Shown piece after piece: positions 11,944 through 16,263 of a DNA stretch of 16,263 bases. Source of the stretch: Thermomicrobiales bacterium (GTDB taxonomy: Bacteria > Chloroflexota > Limnocylindria > Limnocylindrales > CSP1-4); NCBI GenBank assembly GCA_004525275.1, contig SPCO01000010.1, forward strand, positions 1-16,263, read 5' to 3'. The notes under the pieces are model-generated. The model had not been told where the DNA came from and ran no database searches. It saw only the letters and a list, made by a program, of their open reading frames with translations. Made by a program: the position numbers and the translations under genes. Numbering within the stretch: position 1 is the stretch's first letter; each line of letters begins with the position of its first letter.

Positions 11944-13425
11944 ATGCGAGGACAGAATCCATCGACGCTCGACGCGAGGTCGTGGTTGAGCGCGCTTGCC
12001 GCGGCCGGCCTGCTTCTGGCCGTCTTCGCCGCACCGATCTCCGCTGAGCCGAACAAGGCCCAGCTCTCCGACGCCGTCGTCTCGCCACGAACCGGGACGA
12101 CGGCGACCAAGATCAAGATCTCGGTGGTCTACCAGAACCGGATCGGAGTGCCAGCGGGGACCGTCGCCGCCATCATCGGTAAGTCGACATATCCGATGTC
12201 GCGGCAATCTGGTGGTGACTGGCGCAACGGCGTCACTTTTGCGTGGTCCGGCACGTTGCCGAAGGGAACCCACAAGATCGTCCTGAACGTCCGCGCCCGG
12301 GGCAAGAACGAAGCGAGTCTGGAAGCTGGATCGGTCACGATCGGTCCGGTCGCCGCTCCCAAGCCGACCCCGAAGCCGGCCCCCAAACCAACGCCGAAGC
12401 CGACCCGCGAGCCACCCGCCTCGACACCGCGACCGACCCCCACGTCTACCGGAACTGCGCCGGCATCAACGACCGGCCCCGCCCCGACACCCACGACACC
12501 CGTCGGAGCCGCGACCAGGACGCCCGTGCCGAGCCTGCCAGGATCGGCGATCCCATCCGTCGCACCGAGCGCATCGCCGCCGATCACGGCAGTGGCAGGC
12601 TCGACTTCGGGCGGATCCGGCGGCACCGGACCGGGGCAGGACGGATCCCGCTCGGGTGGCTCGACCGGACCGACCGGGCCTGACCGCCCCATTGGACCGA
12701 TCGCAATGGCCCTCGCGACCCTCGGCCTCCAAGGTCCGGTGTTCCCGTCGTTCAGCGCCGTCCCGACGCTGGTCGCGACATCCGCTGCCGTGACTGTCGC
12801 GATGGGGATGGGGATGGGCCTCTTCGGCCGTCGCCGCCGCGACGATGACCTGCCCGCGGAGATGCTCGCCTCGGCTGCGGCGACCGGGGTCGCGACCCTG
12901 CCACGGGTCGTCGTCCCGGATGTCCAGACGCGGGTGCTGGAGCCAGCCGGCCTTTCGCCTGAGATGGAAGCGCTGCTGCCGCGTTGGCGTCGGCCGTCCC
13001 TCCTGCAGGCGCGCAAAGCCGATCCCATTCGCGATGCCCTCCCGACCGCACCGCGGCTGACCTTCGACGAGGGCCTCGTGGGCCCGCTCGATGGTGGTGA
13101 ACGACGCTTCGTCCGTTACAGGGTCGTCCGACTGCTCGACGCGCCGGACGAGTTGCGCGGTGCCGAGATCGGCTACCTCGACCAGGGTGACGAGGTTCAG
13201 GTGCTCGAGAGCTACGGGGCCTATCGACTGGTCCTGTCGCCCGATGGGCAGCAAGGTTGGCTGCACAAGATGACGCTCGGCGAGATCGTCCTTGACGACG
13301 CCCAGGACCCCGACCTCCCGGTGGCCACGATGCCGGTCGAGGCCGAAAGCTGGACGATGGGTGAGTCGGACGTCGACACAGACGTCTTCGAGGCCTATCT
13401 CGAGTCGCGCCGCCGCCGCACCTGA
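11944..13425 (+). CDS. Exported membrane-anchored protein: Ig-like region, Pro/Thr linker, SH3-like domain
   Basis: A 493-residue multidomain protein. Residues 1-34 are a signal peptide (hydrophobic LSALAAAGLLLAVFAAPISA, cleavage after Ala34). Residues 35-135 look like a beta-rich Ig-like domain, with GTTATKIKISVVYQNRIGVP, GVTFAWSGTLPKGTHKIVLN and the end VTIGP. Residues 138-215 are a low-complexity linker starting with KPTP/KPAP repeats, then glycine/serine stretches to about 250. Residues 266-295 form a transmembrane helix followed by RRRRDDD, a stop-transfer signal. Residues 389-446 resemble a bacterial SH3-like domain: RYRVVRLLDAPDEL, IGYLDQGDEVQVLESYGAYRLVL, GQQGWLHKM. Topology therefore puts the SH3-like domain in the cytoplasm, unusual for SH3b domains. 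ATG 11944 has no clear ribosome site. The end overlaps the convergent methyltransferase by 31 bases. Confidence 0.78.
   Translation: MRGQNPSTLDARSWLSALAAAGLLLAVFAAPISAEPNKAQLSDAVVSPRTGTTATKIKISVVYQNRIGVPAGTVAAIIGKSTYPMSRQSGGDWRNGVTFAWSGTLPKGTHKIVLNVRARGKNEASLEAGSVTIGPVAAPKPTPKPAPKPTPKPTREPPASTPRPTPTSTGTAPASTTGPAPTPTTPVGAATRTPVPSLPGSAIPSVAPSASPPITAVAGSTSGGSGGTGPGQDGSRSGGSTGPTGPDRPIGPIAMALATLGLQGPVFPSFSAVPTLVATSAAVTVAMGMGMGLFGRRRRDDDLPAEMLASAAATGVATLPRVVVPDVQTRVLEPAGLSPEMEALLPRWRRPSLLQARKADPIRDALPTAPRLTFDEGLVGPLDGGERRFVRYRVVRLLDAPDELRGAEIGYLDQGDEVQVLESYGAYRLVLSPDGQQGWLHKMTLGEIVLDDAQDPDLPVATMPVEAESWTMGESDVDTDVFEAYLESRRRRT
12361..12405 (+). repeat. 12-bp repeats encoding KPTP/KPAP linker
   Basis: About four imperfect 12-base units of the type AAGCCGACCCCG encode KPTP, KPAP, KPTP and KPT at the start of the linker of the Ig/SH3 protein. 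Third positions vary between units (for example AAACCAACG), so the copies are old or selected at the protein level. Such linkers span or lie in the cell wall. Confidence 0.8.
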
Positions 13426-14339
13426 CCCGGGACCTCCTTTCGAAGCACCAGGATGTGCTGGTGGACGATGTTCGGGACAAAGGCGCGAGGGTAGCCATAC
13501 GGCCGCAACCGCGTTCCCGCCTGGTACCAGATGAGGTCGCCCTTCGGGATGAACCCGACCGCGCTGGCCTGAGCGGCGAGGTCCGAACCGGTAAAGACGT
13601 ATCGACCGCCCTGGTAGGCATCGCGAACGATGACGACGGCGTAGCGACCATCGCGGAGAACACGGTGCAGCTCGCCGAAGACGACACCCATCCGCTCCAG
13701 AAAGGTGGCGTAGTCCGCGACGTTGGCGAGGTCCTGTGCTGAATCGCTGACCATCGCGTAGTCGGTCCGGCGGTTCGCGTGAGCCTCCGCCAGGGCACCA
13801 CCCGCCATCGTCATCGGCAGTTGCAGGTTGTACGGCGGGTCCGTCGCGACGAGGTCGATCGATCCCGTCGCCAGCGTGGGCAGGACGCTGAGCGCGTCGC
13901 CGACGCGCAGTTCGACCCCGGATGGATCGAACGACCGCTGGCCACCTCGGTCGGCCGGGCCAAGGTCGGCCAGATCCGGCCCCGCGCCGTCGCGCTCTGC
14001 GCTCAGGTCGCGCACGACGGACTCGAAGACATCGGCCCATCGCGGATCGAGCTCGATCCCGAGTGCGCGGCGTGGACCATGGGTGATCGCCGCGCCGAGC
14101 AGGGTCCCACCGACGCCTGCGAACGGGTCCAGTACGAGATCGCCGGTCCGGCTGAAGAACTCGATGAGGCGAGCCATGAGTCGTGGGGGCTTGTTGGCGC
14201 CATGGACTCGACGGGACGCGTGCCCGAGCTCGGACGGATAGGCGGTCGTAAGCAGCGACTTGGTGAAGTAGAGCCACTCGTCGCCAGGAAGCTCATTCAA
14301 GGTGTTGGCCGGATGGGGTGCGCGATCGGCAACGGACAT
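13395..14339 (-). CDS. Orphan DNA methyltransferase (N6-adenine or N4-cytosine)
   Basis: A 314-residue S-adenosylmethionine-dependent DNA methylase. KPPRLMARLIEFFSRTGD (50-67) is the motif X region, DPFAGVGGTLLGAA (71-84) is motif I, GIELDPRWADV (94-104) is motif II, and TDPPYNLQLPM (166-176) is motif IV with catalytic DPPY. EFFS-to-motif-I spacing and the C-terminal HILVLRK match the N4/N6 methylase family. Motif I lies before DPPY, giving gamma-like order, unlike the beta order usual for PF01555 proteins. A short acidic insert (112-140) lies between, and no long target-recognition domain is seen. No restriction enzyme is adjacent. ATG 14339 is preceded by TACGCT (14352-14347) 7 bases upstream and no Shine-Dalgarno. 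RNA methylation cannot be fully excluded. Confidence 0.85.
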   Translation of the reverse strand: MSVADRAPHPANTLNELPGDEWLYFTKSLLTTAYPSELGHASRRVHGANKPPRLMARLIEFFSRTGDLVLDPFAGVGGTLLGAAITHGPRRALGIELDPRWADVFESVVRDLSAERDGAGPDLADLGPADRGGQRSFDPSGVELRVGDALSVLPTLATGSIDLVATDPPYNLQLPMTMAGGALAEAHANRRTDYAMVSDSAQDLANVADYATFLERMGVVFGELHRVLRDGRYAVVIVRDAYQGGRYVFTGSDLAAQASAVGFIPKGDLIWYQAGTRLRPYGYPRAFVPNIVHQHILVLRKEVPGQVRRRRDSR

Positions 14340-14346
14340 GTCGGCC

Positions 14347-14372
14347 AGCGTAGCCGACGGGCGCCGTAGAAT
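14347..14372. promoter_or_regulatory. Divergent promoter region of methyltransferase and ATPase genes
   Basis: The 38-base gap between ATG 14339 (minus) and ATG 14378 (plus) holds TACGCT on the minus strand (14352-14347), 7 bases before its ATG, and TAGAAT on the plus strand (14367-14372), 5 bases before its ATG. The latter matches TATAAT in five of six positions. Both starts lack a Shine-Dalgarno, so leaderless transcripts are likely. The two boxes are separate here rather than shared. Confidence 0.5.
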
Positions 14373-14377
14373 GCGGT

Positions 14378-16263
14378 ATGCCCGGCAGGTACACGAGCAC
14401 ACGGTTCATCGGGCGGGATGCGGCCTTCGGGCGTCTCGCCACCAGGCTCGACGACGCCGCCAACGGTCGAGCCAGAACCGTGATCGTCGCCGGAACGGCC
14501 GGTATCGGGACCACCCGGTTCCTCGATGAGGCGATCGACCGGATCCATGCCGCGGCGGAGCCCATGACTGTCCTTCGGGCGACGGCCTGGTCGGGCGGAG
14601 ACGAGCCCTACGGCCCGCTGATCCGAGCGATCGGCCCGACACTTCGCGGGCTCCCGGCCGGGGTCCTGGTCGACAAACTTCGGGCCGCAGCCTCGGATGT
14701 CGCCCGACTGATGCCCGATCTCGAAGCGCGACTGGCCAGCGATGACCACTGGATCCCGGACCGGAACATCACGGCGCCGGAGCGTCGTCAAGCACGGATC
14801 CTGGAGGGCATCCTCGGGTTGTTGGGACGACTCGGGGAGGAGCGCCCGGTCGTCCTGGTTCTCGAGGACATGCATCAGGCCGATGCGGCAACCCGTGCCC
14901 TTGTCACGTTCCTCACCCGGATCGCGCGCGCTCAACGGCTCGCGATCATCGCGTCCTTCGAACCCGATGTCGTTGGCCGTGGTCACCCCTGGCTCGAGGA
15001 TCTCCGAGCGATCTGGTCCGGACCACGCACACCGGAGCGTATCGACCTGGAACCGCTCGATCGAGATGAACTCGCGATCCTGATCGAGGGGATCGAGGGT
15101 GAGCGGGCTTCGGCCAGCCGACTGCTCCTGGTCACCGAGCGTTCGGGTGGCCTGCCTCTCGTGGCTGAGGAGCTTCTCGCCGCTCGTCGCGAATTGCCAT
15201 CCTCGTCTCTGACCGGATCATTCGACGAACTCGTGGTCGCCCGGATGTCGATCCGGTCTTCAGAGTGTCGCCGGGTCGCCAGACTCCTCTCCCTCGCGGG
15301 CCGTCCGATCGAGCCGTTCGACCTGGTCGCCGTTGGCGCCGCGTACGAGGCCGGGACGCGGCGCGCGGCTCCACGATCGAGCAGTGGGCCCCGGCATGGG
15401 GATGGCGTCCTTGACGCAGATCTCAGGGCCGGGCTGGACGAGGCGGTCGAGGGTGGGTTCATCGTCGAGGCCGGCGGAGTCATCGAGTTCCGCCACGGAT
15501 CGATCGGACGAGCGATCGCGCAGGACCTGCTGCCCATCGCTCGGGCGCGCCATCACGAGGCCCTCGCCGTTGGCATGGCCGGGCACCCGATGGCCGTCGC
15601 TGGACACTGGCTGGCCGCTCATGACGTTGCGTCCGCCCGCAGGGCGGCCATCGAGGCCGCGGGGGTAGCCGGCGATCGTCAAGCGGCCGCGGATGAACTC
15701 GAGGCCCTCGAGCTCGCCATGTCGTTGCCCGAGCCGGCCGGTCGGAGCGGTCCGACTCGAAAACGTTCCGTCGAGCCATCGGATGTCGTGGATCTTCAAG
15801 TCCGTGCGGCCGAGGCCGCGTTCGCGATCGGACGAACGGCGCGGGCAACGAGCTACCTGGAGGCGGCCATCGGAGGACTCGATGCCCGCCGCGATCGGAT
15901 CCGGCTCGGGTTACTTCACGACCGACTCGCCCAGATACGGCGCGCGGCCGGCGATCCGGCGGGGGCGATGGCGACGGCTCGCCGGGCGGTCGAACTCGTC
16001 CCTCGGGAACCGACCATGGAACGGGCGACGGTCGTTGCCACGCTCGCCCAGCTCAAGATGATCGAAGGCGTCTTTTCGGAAGGTGCTCGGCTCGCCCAGG
16101 AAGCGATCCGTGTCGCGGAGGCCTGCGATCCTGTTGCCCGAAGCCAACGGGTGCATGCGATGACGACGTTGGCCGTGGCCCTGGCCTGGGGTCGCGATCC
16201 GGTTGCCGCGATCGACCTGCTCCACGATGCCGAGATCGAGGCCAAGGATCTCGACGACCAGGA
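14378..16263 (+). CDS. Large AAA_16/MalT-like ATPase regulator, N-terminal part, with altered Walker A
   Basis: An open frame from ATG 14378 to the right edge (628 residues visible, no stop). The start FIGRDAAFGRLATRLDDA is the classic entry of AAA_16 domains of LuxR/MalT-type regulators and cyclases. Walker A reads AGTAGIGTTRF (38-48), where GxxGxGK(T/S) is expected, so position 45 is Thr instead of Lys. Walker B is VVLVLEDMHQADAATR (158-173), intact. TERSGGLPLVAEELLAAR is the usual later sensor block. From about residue 380 the protein becomes alpha-helical with TPR-like repeats (for example ATSYLEAAIGGLDARRDRIR and AGDPAGAMATARRAVELVP). The C-terminus, where a LuxR HTH would be expected, is outside the window. 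ATG 14378 follows TAGAAT by 5 bases. It diverges from the methyltransferase gene. Confidence 0.82.
   Translation, partial: MPGRYTSTRFIGRDAAFGRLATRLDDAANGRARTVIVAGTAGIGTTRFLDEAIDRIHAAAEPMTVLRATAWSGGDEPYGPLIRAIGPTLRGLPAGVLVDKLRAAASDVARLMPDLEARLASDDHWIPDRNITAPERRQARILEGILGLLGRLGEERPVVLVLEDMHQADAATRALVTFLTRIARAQRLAIIASFEPDVVGRGHPWLEDLRAIWSGPRTPERIDLEPLDRDELAILIEGIEGERASASRLLLVTERSGGLPLVAEELLAARRELPSSSLTGSFDELVVARMSIRSSECRRVARLLSLAGRPIEPFDLVAVGAAYEAGTRRAAPRSSSGPRHGDGVLDADLRAGLDEAVEGGFIVEAGGVIEFRHGSIGRAIAQDLLPIARARHHEALAVGMAGHPMAVAGHWLAAHDVASARRAAIEAAGVAGDRQAAADELEALELAMSLPEPAGRSGPTRKRSVEPSDVVDLQVRAAEAAFAIGRTARATSYLEAAIGGLDARRDRIRLGLLHDRLAQIRRAAGDPAGAMATARRAVELVPREPTMERATVVATLAQLKMIEGVFSEGARLAQEAIRVAEACDPVARSQRVHAMTTLAVALAWGRDPVAAIDLLHDAEIEAKDLDDQ

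Noticed and set aside
12466..14277. Long minus-strand open frame (about 600 codons) overlapping the SH3 protein and methylase
   Set aside because: The translation is Arg/Pro-rich without motifs, and it is out of frame with the well-supported methylase and antisense to the SH3 protein.

Overview
The window is GC-rich bacterial DNA (my impression is mid to upper 60s percent GC). It is densely packed, with codon use biased to G/C at third positions in every gene I accept. An archaeal-type ATP-dependent DNA ligase, an F420-type luciferase-like oxidoreductase, AAA_16-type ATPase regulators and what look like many leaderless starts suggest a Chloroflexota lineage (Limnocylindria-like) or possibly an actinobacterium. 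This is inference; no rRNA or marker gene settles it.

Layout. Positions 1-120 hold the 3' end of a gene, probably an iron-containing alcohol dehydrogenase, followed by a hairpin. A TTG-started alpha/beta hydrolase lies at 406-1209. A minus-strand run follows, read from right to left: a GNAT acetyltransferase (6200-5511), a coupled small unknown protein (5514-5236), a GC-rich tandem repeat (5095-5220), a conserved helical-repeat protein (4922-4428), and a molybdate locus. The molybdate locus comprises an HTH-TOBE regulator, modA, modB and an LLM/F420-type oxidoreductase. The modC ATPase is not in the cluster.

From 6226 the layout is a series of divergent and convergent pairs. The ligase (6226-7923) diverges from the GNAT gene and shares a CTAG stop overlap with a two-domain rhodanese protein (7920-8762). 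The rhodanese diverges from a class-V PLP enzyme (8782-10020) that is coupled to a three-helix membrane protein. After a palindrome-bearing intergenic stretch come a small unknown gene and a tRNA whose anticodon reads UAU (tRNA-Ile for AUA). A membrane protein with a degenerate NERD-like domain (11727-10978) diverges from a signal-anchored Ig/SH3 protein (11944-13425). The latter overlaps tail to tail with an orphan gamma-order DNA methyltransferase (14339-13395). The methyltransferase diverges from a large AAA_16-type ATPase running off the right edge, whose Walker A lysine is replaced.

How the parts fit. ModA captures molybdate or tungstate, ModB is the membrane channel, and the HTH-TOBE protein probably senses the oxyanion and controls its own cluster through dyads over its promoter. 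The rhodanese and class-V PLP genes may form a sulfur-handling pair sharing one symmetric promoter. I see no defence island, CRISPR array, prophage or transposon. The strongest observations are the tRNA-Ile(UAU), the repeated symmetric leaderless promoter architecture, and three proteins with family-typical catalytic residues missing.
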